Shown: piece by piece, positions 33,451-41,869 of the stretch
How positions within the stretch are numbered: the first letter of the stretch is position 1
Layout of the letters: each line of letters opens with the position of its first letter
From: Butyrivibrio sp. M55
Lineage (GTDB): Bacteria > Bacillota > Clostridia > Lachnospirales > Lachnospiraceae
Assembly (NCBI RefSeq): GCF_900116865.1
Contig: NZ_FPCD01000012.1
Location: forward strand, 34,182-98,181
Reading direction: 5' to 3'
Length of the DNA stretch: 64,000 nt
The notes under the pieces: model-generated
Seen by the model: the letters and a program-made list of their open reading frames with translations, nothing else
The model's database searches: none
What the model was told of the DNA's origin: nothing
Made by a program: the position numbers and the translations under genes

Positions 33451-34476
33451 TTATCTCTGGATACGTCCCGATCCGTCTCCGCCTGCAAGCTTGTTAACTT
33501 CATCAACTGTAACAAGGTTGAAGTCACCTTCGATTGAGTGCTTAAGAGCAGATGCAGCAACTGCGAACTCGATTGTAGCCTGAGGATCAAATCCGTTTAC
33601 GCAGCTGTAAATAAGTCCGCCGCCGAATGAATCTCCGCCACCTACACGGTCAACGATACGAAGTGCATACTTCTTTGAGAAGTAAGCCTGACCGTCTGTG
33701 TAAAGCATTGCGCTCCAGTTGTTATCATTTGCAGAAATTGACTCACGAAGTGTGATGGCAACTTTCTTAAATCCAAATCTCTCTGTAAGCTTCTGAGCAA
33801 CTTCGATGTAGCCCTCTCTGTTAAGCTTACCTGTAGTAACGTCTGTTGAAGAAGCCTTGATTCCGAATACATCATCGGCATCCTCTTCGTTAGCGATACA
33901 TACATCAACATACTGGCAAAGCTCAGCCATAACCTTGCCTGCCTTCTCCTTGCTCCAGAGCTTTCCTCTGTAGTTAAGGTCGCAAGAAACTGTAAGTCCA
34001 TGCTCCTTAGCCTTCTTAGCAGCCTCAAGTGTGATTTCTGCCAGAGAATCACTTACAGCGGGAGTAATTCCTGTGAAGTGGAACCACTCAGCGCCCTCGA
34101 AGATCTCATCCCAGTTGAAGTCAGCAGGAACTGCCTCAGCGATTGCAGAATGTGCACGGTCATAAATGCACTTTGAACCTCTCTGTGAAGCACCCTTCTC
34201 GTTGTAGTAGATACCTACTCTGTCGCCGCCTCTAGCGATCTTTGTTGTGTCAACGCCATACTTTCTGAGTGAATTAACGGCAGCCTGACCGATCTCGTGC
34301 TTAGGAAGCTTTGTAACATATACAGAATCAAGTCCGTAGTTTGCAAGAGAAACAGATACGTTAGCTTCTCCGCCACCAAATGTAGCTTCAAGGTGATCAA
34401 CCTGAACAAATCTTAAATAATTATCGGGCTGCAGACGCAGCATGATCTCACCAAATGTAACAACTTTCTTTGACAT
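33451..34476 (-). CDS. kdgK: 2-keto-3-deoxygluconate kinase
   Basis: This 341-residue PfkB-family kinase converts 2-keto-3-deoxygluconate to its 6-phosphate (KDPG). It has the N-terminal GGGEANVSVSLANYGLDSVY motif, the KDG-kinase segment GVDTTKIARGGDRVGIYY and the C-terminal catalytic signature DRVGGGDSFGGGLIYS with the catalytic Asp. It is the last gene of the pectin-uronate operon, following the KDPG aldolase gene. Length and context agree with KdgK. Confidence 0.92.
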   Translation of the reverse strand: MSKKVVTFGEIMLRLQPDNYLRFVQVDHLEATFGGGEANVSVSLANYGLDSVYVTKLPKHEIGQAAVNSLRKYGVDTTKIARGGDRVGIYYNEKGASQRGSKCIYDRAHSAIAEAVPADFNWDEIFEGAEWFHFTGITPAVSDSLAEITLEAAKKAKEHGLTVSCDLNYRGKLWSKEKAGKVMAELCQYVDVCIANEEDADDVFGIKASSTDVTTGKLNREGYIEVAQKLTERFGFKKVAITLRESISANDNNWSAMLYTDGQAYFSKKYALRIVDRVGGGDSFGGGLIYSCVNGFDPQATIEFAVAASALKHSIEGDFNLVTVDEVNKLAGGDGSGRIQR

Positions 34477-34511
34477 AGTATTTTCCTCTCTATCTAAATA
34501 TTAACATGGAA

Positions 34512-34539
34512 CTTCCGCTCTCGCTTCGCTCGCCGGAAG
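34512..34539. repeat. GC-rich hairpin between eda and kdgK
   Basis: CTTCCG and CGGAAG enclose an inner GAGCGAAGCGAG palindrome. It resembles the other CTCGC palindromes in the window. Because it sits in the leader of kdgK it may modulate expression or mRNA processing between the two genes. Confidence 0.5.
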
Positions 34540-34583
34540 ACGTTCGAACCAGCTTTGATAAAACCTCAGCAAGTTCTCTCAGC

Positions 34584-35546
34584 TTAGTTTCTTACTAAAT
34601 GTACAGCGAATCCGCCGAACTCATCAGCAAGATATGCAACCTTAAGGTGGTTGTCAGCATCATAGCTAAATGATGACTCATCGAACTTAACGCCCTGCTT
34701 ACCAAGGTGGTAAACAGCTCTGTCCACATTGTTTGTTCCGATTGCAATGTGTCCGTTTGCTCCGCGTCCCTTTGCCTTCATAACTTCAATCACGCTGCCG
34801 GCAAATACTGAAGAATTGCCAACCTTCTTTGTAAATCCAAAGAGTGAATCGAACTTATCTGCTACAGACTCAGCAGCTGCTGCATCTGACTCGTTGATTC
34901 CGATATGCTTCATAGTGAATCCGAGCATTGCGTTAACTGCATCTCTTGTCATAGCTTCTATCTCATCGAACTTTCCTGCTGAGATAAGATCCTTCTTAAC
35001 CATCCAGCTTCCGCCACAGCAGAATACCTTATTGAATCCAAGGTAATCATTGAGGTTGTTCTTGTTTACACCACCTGTGGGCATGAAGTGCATCTTTGTA
35101 TAAGGAGCTGCCATAGCCTTAATCTTGGCAATACCACCATTCTGCTCGGCAGGGAAGAATTTTACGCAATCGAGACCAAGCTCTATAGCCTGCTCTACCT
35201 CACCGGGTGTTGCTGTTCCGGGAACTACCGGTACACCGATGCTCTGAATATATTCAACATTTGATCTGTTGAATCCGGGGCTAACGATGAACTTAGCTCC
35301 TGCTGCCTTTGCGCGATCAGCCTGCTCTGCATTGAGGACTGTTCCTGCACCAACGATCATCTCGGGATATTTCTCTGAAATAATCTTAATAGCATCCTCT
35401 GCTGCAGCTGTACGGAATGTAACCTCTGCTGCGGGAAGTCCACCCTTAATGAGTGCCTCTGCAAGAGGAGCTGCATCCTTAGCATCGTCAATCGCGATTA
35501 CCGGTACAATACCAATTTTGTAAAGTTCTTCACAAATCTTATCCAT
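34584..35546 (-). CDS. eda: KDPG aldolase fused to a VOC-like domain
   Basis: Residues 1-205 are a complete KDPG/KHG aldolase, cleaving KDPG to pyruvate and glyceraldehyde 3-phosphate: EVTFRTAAAEDAI with the catalytic Glu, GAGTVLNAEQA, FIVSPGFN and CVKFFPAEQNGG with the Schiff-base Lys. Residues 215-320 are an added domain with KHIGINESDAA, FAGSVIEVMKAKGRG, GHIAIGTNNVDRAVYHLGKQ and VKFDESSF, which resembles a vicinal-oxygen-chelate/glyoxalase-like half. Stand-alone aldolases are about 210 residues. The role of the extra domain is unknown; structural or regulatory use is possible. Confidence 0.9.
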   Translation of the reverse strand: MDKICEELYKIGIVPVIAIDDAKDAAPLAEALIKGGLPAAEVTFRTAAAEDAIKIISEKYPEMIVGAGTVLNAEQADRAKAAGAKFIVSPGFNRSNVEYIQSIGVPVVPGTATPGEVEQAIELGLDCVKFFPAEQNGGIAKIKAMAAPYTKMHFMPTGGVNKNNLNDYLGFNKVFCCGGSWMVKKDLISAGKFDEIEAMTRDAVNAMLGFTMKHIGINESDAAAAESVADKFDSLFGFTKKVGNSSVFAGSVIEVMKAKGRGANGHIAIGTNNVDRAVYHLGKQGVKFDESSFSYDADNHLKVAYLADEFGGFAVHLVRN

Positions 35547-35596
35547 TTCTTTCGCCTTTCTCTTTATAAACTAATGGATTCAAACAAAATATGTCA

Positions 35597-36436
35597 TCAA
35601 TCCACGTCTTGCATCTTAGATGGATCCAGATTACCGGGATCCTGACCGATATAAGCCGTAATTCCTCCGTCGATGTAGATTACCTGGCCGTTAATAAAAT
35701 CAGATGCAGGCGAAGCAAGGAACACTGCTAGTCCCATAAGATCTTCTGTCTTGCCCCATCTCTGAGCCGGTGTCTTGGAACGAATGAATCTGTCGAAAGG
35801 ATGCATCGATCCGTCAGGCTGTTTCTCTCTGAGTGGAGCTGTCTGAGGAGTTGCAATATATCCGGGGCCTATGGCATTACACTGGATATTGTACTGACCG
35901 TATTCGGAACAGATATTTCTTGTGAGCATCTTAAGTCCGCCCTTTGCTGCCGCATAAGCAGACACAGTCTCACGTCCGAATTCAGACATCATTGAACATG
36001 CATTTATGATCTTTCCGCTTCCCTTTTTTATCATAGCAGGAAGAACTGCCTTGGAACAGATAAACGGACCCGTAAGGTCAACATCGATAACCTGATTCCA
36101 CTGTTCAACTGTCATATCGATCATGGGGATTCTCTTTATAATGCCGGCGTTGTTTACAAGAATGTCGATTGTTCCGACATTTTTTTCCACCTGTGCAACG
36201 AAATCCTTTACCTGATCTTCCTTTGTAACATCACAAACCGCACCGAATGCTTCGATGCCGAGTTTTTTATATTCTGCCAATCCCTTGTCAACAAGTTCAC
36301 GGTTTATATCATTAAATACTACCTTAGCTCCGCTCTGTGCAAAAGCTGCGGCATAAGCAAGGCCAAGTCCGTATGAAGCGCCGGTGACCCATGCCACCTT
36401 GCCTTCAAGTGAAAAATTTTTCAAAAAATCCTGCAT
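35597..36436 (-). CDS. kduD: 2-dehydro-3-deoxy-D-gluconate 5-dehydrogenase (SDR)
   Basis: This 279-residue short-chain dehydrogenase reduces 2,5-diketo-3-deoxygluconate to 2-keto-3-deoxygluconate. It shows the NAD(P) site VTGASYGLGLAYA, NNAG in DILVNNAGIIKR, the catalytic Ser in INACSMMSE and YAAAKGG with Tyr and Lys. The start is at MQDFLKNFSLEGK, placed 7 nt after GGAGG; the start overlapping the kduI stop lacks a ribosome site. Position between kduI and eda supports the KduD assignment. Confidence 0.9.
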   Translation of the reverse strand: MQDFLKNFSLEGKVAWVTGASYGLGLAYAAAFAQSGAKVVFNDINRELVDKGLAEYKKLGIEAFGAVCDVTKEDQVKDFVAQVEKNVGTIDILVNNAGIIKRIPMIDMTVEQWNQVIDVDLTGPFICSKAVLPAMIKKGSGKIINACSMMSEFGRETVSAYAAAKGGLKMLTRNICSEYGQYNIQCNAIGPGYIATPQTAPLREKQPDGSMHPFDRFIRSKTPAQRWGKTEDLMGLAVFLASPASDFINGQVIYIDGGITAYIGQDPGNLDPSKMQDVD

Positions 36437-36450
36437 ATCTATACCTCCGA

Positions 36451-37314
36451 TCATTTAAGCTCTGCCATATCACAATCATCCATATCGTCGAAATCCTGAT
36501 TCTCTCCGACCATACCCCAAATGAATGTGTACGCCTGTGTTCCGCATCCCGAATGAATGGACCAGCTGGGACTTATAACTGCCTGTTCGTTCCTCATTAC
36601 AATGTGCCTTGTCTCTATAGGCTCTCCCATAAAATGCATAATAAGCGCATCCTCGGGGATGTCAAAGTAAAGATAAACTTCCATTCTCCTGTCATGAGTG
36701 TGGCACGGCATCGTGTTCCAGACACTGCCGGGCTTAAGCTCTGTCATACCCATCTCGAGCTGACAAGACTCCACCTGACCGGGGAGAATGTATTTGTTAA
36801 TGACTCTGTGATTAGACTGTTCAAGGCTTCCAAGTTCCTTCTTATTCTCATCTTTTATAATGACAACATCATCCGAAGGTGTGCCCTCTCTCTTTATGAG
36901 GACTGTAGGATAAGTCTTGTGTGCAGGTGCGCTGTTTATATAGAATTTGGCCGGCTTTGAAGCCTCTTTACTTGCAAAAGAAATCTCTTTTGCTCCCATT
37001 CCTATATACATGCCCTGTTTGTAATCAACATCGTACTTCTTGCCGTCAATGACGATCAATCCTGCTCCGCCGATATTGATAACGCCCATTTCCCTTCGCT
37101 GCAGGAAGTATTCGGCTCTAAGCTCGTCTCCTGCCGTAAGGCGCAATTCCTTATTAACAGGAACGGCCGATCCGGTAATGATCCTATCAATCTGGCTATA
37201 TACAAGTTTAATCTCATCCGGCTTAAAAAGGTCATCAATAAGAAATTCTTCCCTAAGCCTTGAAGTATCGTAATTCCTCTCATCTCTGGGAGAACATGCA
37301 GTTCTAAGTTCCAT
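36451..37314 (-). CDS. kduI: 5-dehydro-4-deoxy-D-glucuronate isomerase
   Basis: This 287-residue cupin isomerase converts 5-keto-4-deoxyuronate, formed from unsaturated galacturonate or glucuronate, to 2,5-diketo-3-deoxygluconate. It starts MELRTACSPRDERNYDTSRL, the usual KduI N-terminus, with GGAG at good distance; the longer frame of 11 more codons is not needed. The zinc-site region reads WNTMPCHTHDRRMEVYLYF, and the end has HSGCGTQAYTFIWGM. It is the first gene of the operon, with a promoter and palindrome just upstream. Confidence 0.93.
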   Translation of the reverse strand: MELRTACSPRDERNYDTSRLREEFLIDDLFKPDEIKLVYSQIDRIITGSAVPVNKELRLTAGDELRAEYFLQRREMGVINIGGAGLIVIDGKKYDVDYKQGMYIGMGAKEISFASKEASKPAKFYINSAPAHKTYPTVLIKREGTPSDDVVIIKDENKKELGSLEQSNHRVINKYILPGQVESCQLEMGMTELKPGSVWNTMPCHTHDRRMEVYLYFDIPEDALIMHFMGEPIETRHIVMRNEQAVISPSWSIHSGCGTQAYTFIWGMVGENQDFDDMDDCDMAELK

Positions 37315-37436
37315 AGCATCTCCAATCCACTGCGATTGCAGTATCAAATAATCTTCTGGTTATAGCTATGATACTTGAAAATATTTTCCGTGTCTGTCCG
37401 TTTTTGTTAAAAAAACTTGCAAATCTTGACCTGATG

Positions 37437-37492
37437 TAAGCACTTTCATGCTTAACTAATTTTATCATATGGCTTTAAGTTTGGTATTGCAA
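37437..37492 (-). promoter_or_regulatory. kdu operon promoter and palindromic operator
   Basis: The minus strand has TTGCAA (37487-37492), a 17-bp spacer and TATGAT (37464-37469). About 10 bp downstream lies TAAGCACTTTCATGCTTA (37437-37454), a palindrome with perfect 6-bp arms, in a position where a bound repressor would block the start. No regulator gene is adjacent. The rnpB promoter lies back-to-back with it. Confidence 0.6.
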
Positions 37493-37498
37493 AAGTTG

Positions 37499-37526
37499 TT
37501 GTAAAAAATTGATTTTATGGTATTAT
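37499..37526 (+). promoter_or_regulatory. rnpB promoter
   Basis: TTGTAA (37499-37504), a 16-bp spacer and TATTAT (37521-37526) lie about 7 bp before the probable 5' end of the RNase P RNA. This promoter is divergent from that of the kdu operon. Confidence 0.6.
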
Positions 37527-37532
37527 ATAGGA

Positions 37533-37902
37533 CTGAGTAGGATAGATGATCGCTGCCATGCAAACGAAAGGGCATGGGAGAGGAAAGTCCGGGCTTCACA
37601 GGGCAGGATGCCAGATAACGTCTGGCGGAGGCAACTCCCGAGACAGTGCAACAGAAATATACCGCGTTAGCAATGAGGCGGAGTCTCCGCCTCACTGATC
37701 CGTAAGGGTGGAAAGGCAGTGTAAGAGACTACCGTGCCGGTGGTAACACCGGTAGCCATGTAAACCTCATCCGAAGCAAGACCGAAAAGAAAGCCATGAG
37801 CCGGCCCGGTTCGCTTTCAGGTGGGTCGCTTGAGGCTGTCGGCGACGACAGTCCTAGATAGATGATCATCCACGACATAACCCGGCTTACAGTCCTACTC
37901 TT
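37533..37902 (+). ncRNA. rnpB: RNase P RNA, bacterial class A
   Basis: This is the catalytic RNA of RNase P, which matures tRNA 5' ends. The P1 helix is visible as GAGTAGGA at 37535-37542 pairing with TCCTACTC at 37893-37900. Conserved cores are present: GAGGAAAGTCCGGGCTTC near the 5' end, GTGCAACAGAAA, GTAAGGGTGGAAAGGCAGTG, GTAAACC-like CATGTAAACC, and the 3' universal region CGACATAACCCGGCTTACAG. The extended class A layout is inferred from the arrangement of the insert helices. It is the only clearly plus-strand RNA gene here. Confidence 0.96.
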
Positions 37903-37914
37903 AAAGAGAAAAGA

Positions 37915-37946
37915 AATAGCAATCTTCTCAGAAGATTGCTATTTTT
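37915..37946. terminator. Bidirectional terminator between rnpB and the anti-sigma-like gene
   Basis: AATAGCAATCTTCT and AGAAGATTGCTATT form a perfect 14-bp stem with a one-base gap, followed by TTT on the plus strand and preceded by A residues. It serves rnpB and the convergent minus-strand gene. Confidence 0.85.
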
Positions 37947-37954
37947 ATTTATAA

Positions 37955-38902
37955 CTATTTGGTTTTCACACCTTCATCAAACAACTCGTTAAGCTGCTCT
38001 TCCCCGATGTAATCCGAAGGCAAAACTGAAGCATTTGCCTTAAGTTCATCCATCGAATAAGTTTTTTCAAAAAGCACTTTCTTGTCGGGACTGTTCCTAT
38101 CAATCACAACAAAGCTTACATCGTCCGTCTCATTTTTCAAAGCAAATCCTATGATAAAGCCATAAGTCTCTTTTATTCCCATTGTTTTTCCCGTCATATT
38201 CTCACCGGAATAAATCTGTTGCAATTTCTCATTCCCCTGATAACACTCGGTATAACATGACAGTTCGGCATCTTTTCCCGATGTGTTCTTTACCTGCGCA
38301 AGATGGAATACAGAAAGCTTTCTATCAGCCGAATTTTCCGCAACAAGAGTCATTTTCTCCTCATACTCAAATTTCGCTGCGTTTTCAATCGCAGCTTCAT
38401 CTTTATATTCCGCTTCTCCTACTGCCTTAACAGCACTGTCAGCGCTTGCATCACCCTCAATCGCTTCAGCTGCATCAACAGGTTCCTCGCTTGCCGCCTC
38501 TTCCACTGCTACAGGTGCAGGCTTAGGTTTATAGCTGTCTTCACTCATTACGGCGGTACTGCTGCTGTGACTGGGATCGCCGATAATGCTTTTTACAACA
38601 ATTCCACTTAGGATAAAAACAAGCGCAGCGGCCACATAAGTCGCCCATCTTCCGCGCAGTGATTCACCAATCCTTTTACTATTTCTTTTATCTCTTTCAG
38701 CATCTATATAAGTCACCTTAGCATCGCTATCATTATCACCATGATTGTTTCTATTCCCGCTTTCGCTACTGCTATCTCTTTTTTCTCCGCCAAATACATC
38801 CGTTCCTTCAAGCTCGAGCTCGATATTTCGAAGGATTCGGCTTTTCATATCTTCAGTAACGACTATATTCTGCATTAACTCATTATATTTACTCAAAGTC
38901 AT
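37955..38902 (-). CDS. Putative anti-sigma factor, single-pass membrane protein
   Basis: This 315-residue protein has a cytoplasmic N-terminal region (LSKYNELMQNIVVTEDMKSR) with a polar linker, one membrane helix at about residues 86-107 (WATYVAAALVFILSGIVV) and a 200-residue outer part. The outer part begins with an Ala/Glu/Pro-rich stretch and ends in a beta-rich domain. Its start overlaps the ECF sigma gene by 14 bp, a typical sigma/anti-sigma arrangement. No zinc-binding anti-sigma motif is visible, so assignment rests on layout and topology. Confidence 0.75.
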   Translation of the reverse strand: MTLSKYNELMQNIVVTEDMKSRILRNIELELEGTDVFGGEKRDSSSESGNRNNHGDNDSDAKVTYIDAERDKRNSKRIGESLRGRWATYVAAALVFILSGIVVKSIIGDPSHSSSTAVMSEDSYKPKPAPVAVEEAASEEPVDAAEAIEGDASADSAVKAVGEAEYKDEAAIENAAKFEYEEKMTLVAENSADRKLSVFHLAQVKNTSGKDAELSCYTECYQGNEKLQQIYSGENMTGKTMGIKETYGFIIGFALKNETDDVSFVVIDRNSPDKKVLFEKTYSMDELKANASVLPSDYIGEEQLNELFDEGVKTK

Positions 38903-39371
38903 ATCCCTCCTTCAAAATTTCTTTTAACTTCTCTCGCGCCCGTTTCAGGTCCGACCTGACGGTAGATTCTTTTTTGTTCAAGATTCCCGCAATGTCAGCG
39001 GTTTGATACCCCTCCTGATAGTACAGATGAATAACTTCAGCATACTTCTCAGGAAGGGTTTTTACAGCTTCCCAGACAAAAGACAATTCCTCTTTTTCCT
39101 CGGAAACCAGTTCGTCCATTAGCTCATCGGTCTCCCGGACTTTATTGTATTTCACCTTGTTCTTGCTAAGATTAATGGCAACCCGCAGCAGCCATGCCTT
39201 CTCGTGCTCCTCATCATTATATTCGGAGTCGGATTTAAGATACTGTATAAGCGTATCCTGCAAGATATCTTCAGCATCCTCCATATTATGGAGGTATGAA
39301 TACGCCGTTCGAAGTATGGCATTACCGTATTTTTCCAAAAGAGTTGCCGCTCTCTCCCTGCTTTTTCCCAT
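38889..39371 (-). CDS. ECF-family RNA polymerase sigma factor
   Basis: This 160-residue sigma factor has region 2 (ILRTAYSYLHNMEDAEDILQ, DTLIQYL, WLLRVAINLSKNKVKY) and region 4 (TLPEKYAEVIHLYYQEGYQT, ADIAGILNKKESTVRSDLKR). The start used is the ATG of MGKSRERAATL, preceded by GGGTGAT. A TTG eight codons earlier lacks a ribosome site. It is co-translated with the anti-sigma-like gene and follows the VWA lipoprotein gene. The target promoters are unknown. Confidence 0.92.
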   Translation of the reverse strand: MGKSRERAATLLEKYGNAILRTAYSYLHNMEDAEDILQDTLIQYLKSDSEYNDEEHEKAWLLRVAINLSKNKVKYNKVRETDELMDELVSEEKEELSFVWEAVKTLPEKYAEVIHLYYQEGYQTADIAGILNKKESTVRSDLKRAREKLKEILKEGYDFE

Positions 39372-39431
39372 GCTATCACCCGATATCGAAACCAAGTAAA
39401 AGAATTAGCGGTAACATGATAATTATATCAT

Positions 39432-41045
39432 TTACAGCGCTCTCTTAGCTACCATCCTTACGAGCTGAATGAACTCATCCTTGTACTCGTCTTTGTTGTT
39501 TATCTCTGCATAAGTATCTATAACGTGGTCATAGCTGGCATCGCCCTTATAATCGCTGTCAGAAAGAATAAGTGAAAACTCCGCAACAATCTGCGCAAAC
39601 TTCATGTTATCGGTCGCAGCTTTAACGTCCGCATCAGATACGGCGTAGCTTGAAAGCTTTGACTCAGAACCTTCGGGCTCTTTGTATCTTACGTTTACGG
39701 TAGCATACTCATTGCCGTAGTCCTTTTTATCGCCTTCCTGATACTTTAAGTTAACCGCTTTATCACTGTCTGCCGTAGTGATCTCATAAAGCGCGATAAC
39801 ACTGTGACCTTCGCCTACTTCTCCACCGTCCTTCTTATCGTCGTTAAAATCAGCTGCATCAAGCTGTCTGTTTTCATAACCGATAAGTCTGTAGCTGTTT
39901 ACCTTTGTGGGATTAAACTCAACCTGAATCTTTGCATCTTTTGCAACAGTCACCATAGTTGAACTCATCTCTTCAACAAGAACCTTCTTTGCTTCCATCA
40001 TTGAATCGATATATGAATAGTTTCCGTTTCCGCAATCAGCAAGCCTCTGCATGCTCGCATCCTTAAAGTTGCCTGTACCAAAGCCAAGTACCGATAAAAA
40101 TACACCTGTATCTTTTTTCTCTTTTATAAAATTCTCAAGTTCATCCGGATCCGATATTCCAACGTTGAGATCACCGTCAGTTGCCATAATGACTCTGTTT
40201 ACGCCTCCTTCAATGAAGTTATCGGCCGCTATCTGATATGCCCTCTCCATTCCGCTCTGTCCGTTGGTGCATCCGTTTGCGCTGAGACTGTTAATGGCTC
40301 TCTTTATCTTATCCTTGTTCTTAAGCTCTTCACCCTCAAGGACTACTTTTTCTTCGCCCGAATATGTAACGACAGATACCGTGCCCTCGCCCGTGTAATT
40401 GTCGACAAACTCATTCATGCTCTTTTTAAGAAGCGGAAGCTTGTCATCAGAGCGCATAGATCCCGATACATCGATCAGGAAAACAAGATTACTCTTGGGA
40501 AGCTTCTCCGTATTTATATCTCCCGTTTTTAAACCTACGAACATCATCTTGTGGTCCTTGTTCCAAGGGCAATCCGAGATCTCTGTTGTTATACCGAATG
40601 CATCGCCGTTCTTCGGTGCATTAAGGTCATATGAAAAATAATTCAAAAACTCCTCAGGTCTTACCGCCTCCGCAGGAATGTTGCCTTTTCCGTATCCATC
40701 TTCGATCATCCTTCTTACATTTGCATAAGATGCCGTGTCAACGTCCATCGCAAATGTCGAGAGCGGATTGGTACTTACAAGCGTTGCACCGTTCTCATCC
40801 GGCTTTTCGTATGTCTCATTATTTTCGATCGGATACTCCACAAATCCCGTGTCATCACAAGTTTCGCACATTCCCTCGACAGGCTCCGCCGAGTTAAGAT
40901 TGTATCCGCTTGACTTGTCGGAATACGACGGGCTCTCCGCATCTGCCGCAGGTGCTCTGTTTGCTCCGCCGCATCCTACAAGTAAGCTTGTTGCAAGCGC
41001 CATGCTCACAATTCCATTAATACCTCTTTTAAATGTCTTTTTCAT
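39432..41045 (-). CDS. VWA-domain lipoprotein (YfbK-like)
   Basis: This 537-residue surface lipoprotein has a signal peptide with lipid Cys at about residue 25 (SLLVGCGG), an N-terminal VWA_N-like domain (NPLSTFAMDVDTASYANVRR, VRPEEFLNYFSYD), a von Willebrand A domain with an intact MIDAS motif DVSGSMRSDDK (residues 192-202), and a C-terminal YfbK-type domain ending FIQLVRMVAKRAL. Homologues are often linked to ECF sigma genes, as here. It probably binds a metal-dependent ligand at the cell surface. The ligand is unknown. Confidence 0.9.
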   Translation of the reverse strand: MKKTFKRGINGIVSMALATSLLVGCGGANRAPAADAESPSYSDKSSGYNLNSAEPVEGMCETCDDTGFVEYPIENNETYEKPDENGATLVSTNPLSTFAMDVDTASYANVRRMIEDGYGKGNIPAEAVRPEEFLNYFSYDLNAPKNGDAFGITTEISDCPWNKDHKMMFVGLKTGDINTEKLPKSNLVFLIDVSGSMRSDDKLPLLKKSMNEFVDNYTGEGTVSVVTYSGEEKVVLEGEELKNKDKIKRAINSLSANGCTNGQSGMERAYQIAADNFIEGGVNRVIMATDGDLNVGISDPDELENFIKEKKDTGVFLSVLGFGTGNFKDASMQRLADCGNGNYSYIDSMMEAKKVLVEEMSSTMVTVAKDAKIQVEFNPTKVNSYRLIGYENRQLDAADFNDDKKDGGEVGEGHSVIALYEITTADSDKAVNLKYQEGDKKDYGNEYATVNVRYKEPEGSESKLSSYAVSDADVKAATDNMKFAQIVAEFSLILSDSDYKGDASYDHVIDTYAEINNKDEYKDEFIQLVRMVAKRAL

Positions 41046-41119
41046 AATTTTCCCTCCGTGCAGCTTTTTTGTTATAATAATTTGGCTGCTTTACTTTATA
41101 CACAACGAAGGAACGGAAA

Positions 41120-41830
41120 ATGTTGCAAGAAAAATTAAAAAATAAAAAAAATTTTTTTATACCGATCGCAGTTCTTATAATTATCGTTGCAATCCCGCTT
41201 CTCATCCGGATTTTTCACGATGATAACAAGCCGTTGAAACGTTATATGACAAAAGAGATCCCTGTAAAAAACGCAGACATAAATACCGCATACGACACTG
41301 TTCTCCCCTCGTCGGTCCGCATTGAATCGGGCGACTACATGGGAAGCGGTAACATCTGGGAAATTACGGGTAAAAAGATAAAGATACTGACCGCATCACA
41401 CGTTGCCGACATAGAAAACTGCAACATCACTTTCTTCGACGGCGTAACATGCGAAGGCACAGTAACATTCAGAGATGATGTAAAAGACATCGCTCTCATC
41501 GAAGTGGATAACTCACTTGTAAAAAACGCAAAGAAAAAAGACTCACCTTCTTATCAAAGTGTGCGTCCTTCCAAAGAACTTCCCGATTGCGAAGAAAAAA
41601 TATTCATAATAGATACGCTTACAAATTCGGCATCACAGGGAATCGTCGATACTCCCTCAGTATTTAATCCATTGATCGGTCACGACGTTATCTACTGCAT
41701 GTGCGAAGTTGAGGAAGGAATGTCCGGAAGCGGATTATTCGACGCCACAGGACATTACCACGGAATTCTTCTTCAGAAATCCGACGGATCATGCATATGC
41801 CTTCCTGTCAGCGATATTGATATTCCATAA
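41120..41830 (+). CDS. Membrane-anchored trypsin-like serine protease
   Basis: This 236-residue protein has an N-terminal anchor (FFIPIAVLIIIVAIPLLIRI, residues 12-31) and a trypsin-like domain outside the cell. The triad is visible as His in LTASHVADI, Asp in DDVKDIALIEV and Ser in EEGMSGSGLFDATG. There is no PDZ domain, so it is smaller than HtrA. It is divergent from the VWA lipoprotein gene, 74 bp apart, and may take part in the same envelope response. GGAACGG lies upstream of the ATG. Confidence 0.85.
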   Translation: MLQEKLKNKKNFFIPIAVLIIIVAIPLLIRIFHDDNKPLKRYMTKEIPVKNADINTAYDTVLPSSVRIESGDYMGSGNIWEITGKKIKILTASHVADIENCNITFFDGVTCEGTVTFRDDVKDIALIEVDNSLVKNAKKKDSPSYQSVRPSKELPDCEEKIFIIDTLTNSASQGIVDTPSVFNPLIGHDVIYCMCEVEEGMSGSGLFDATGHYHGILLQKSDGSCICLPVSDIDIP

Positions 41831-41834
41831 AATT

Positions 41835-41862
41835 AAAGCTCCGCATCTGCGCGGAGCTTTTT
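41835..41862. terminator. Bidirectional terminator
   Basis: AAAGCTCCGC, loop ATCT, GCGCGGAGCTTT followed by TT on the plus strand. It lies between the convergent protease gene and the SDR gene. Confidence 0.85.
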
Positions 41863-41869
41863 ATAATCA

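Noticed and set aside
37465..37695. Minus-strand 76-codon frame over rnpB
   Set aside because: It is antisense to a clear RNase P RNA and has no ribosome site.
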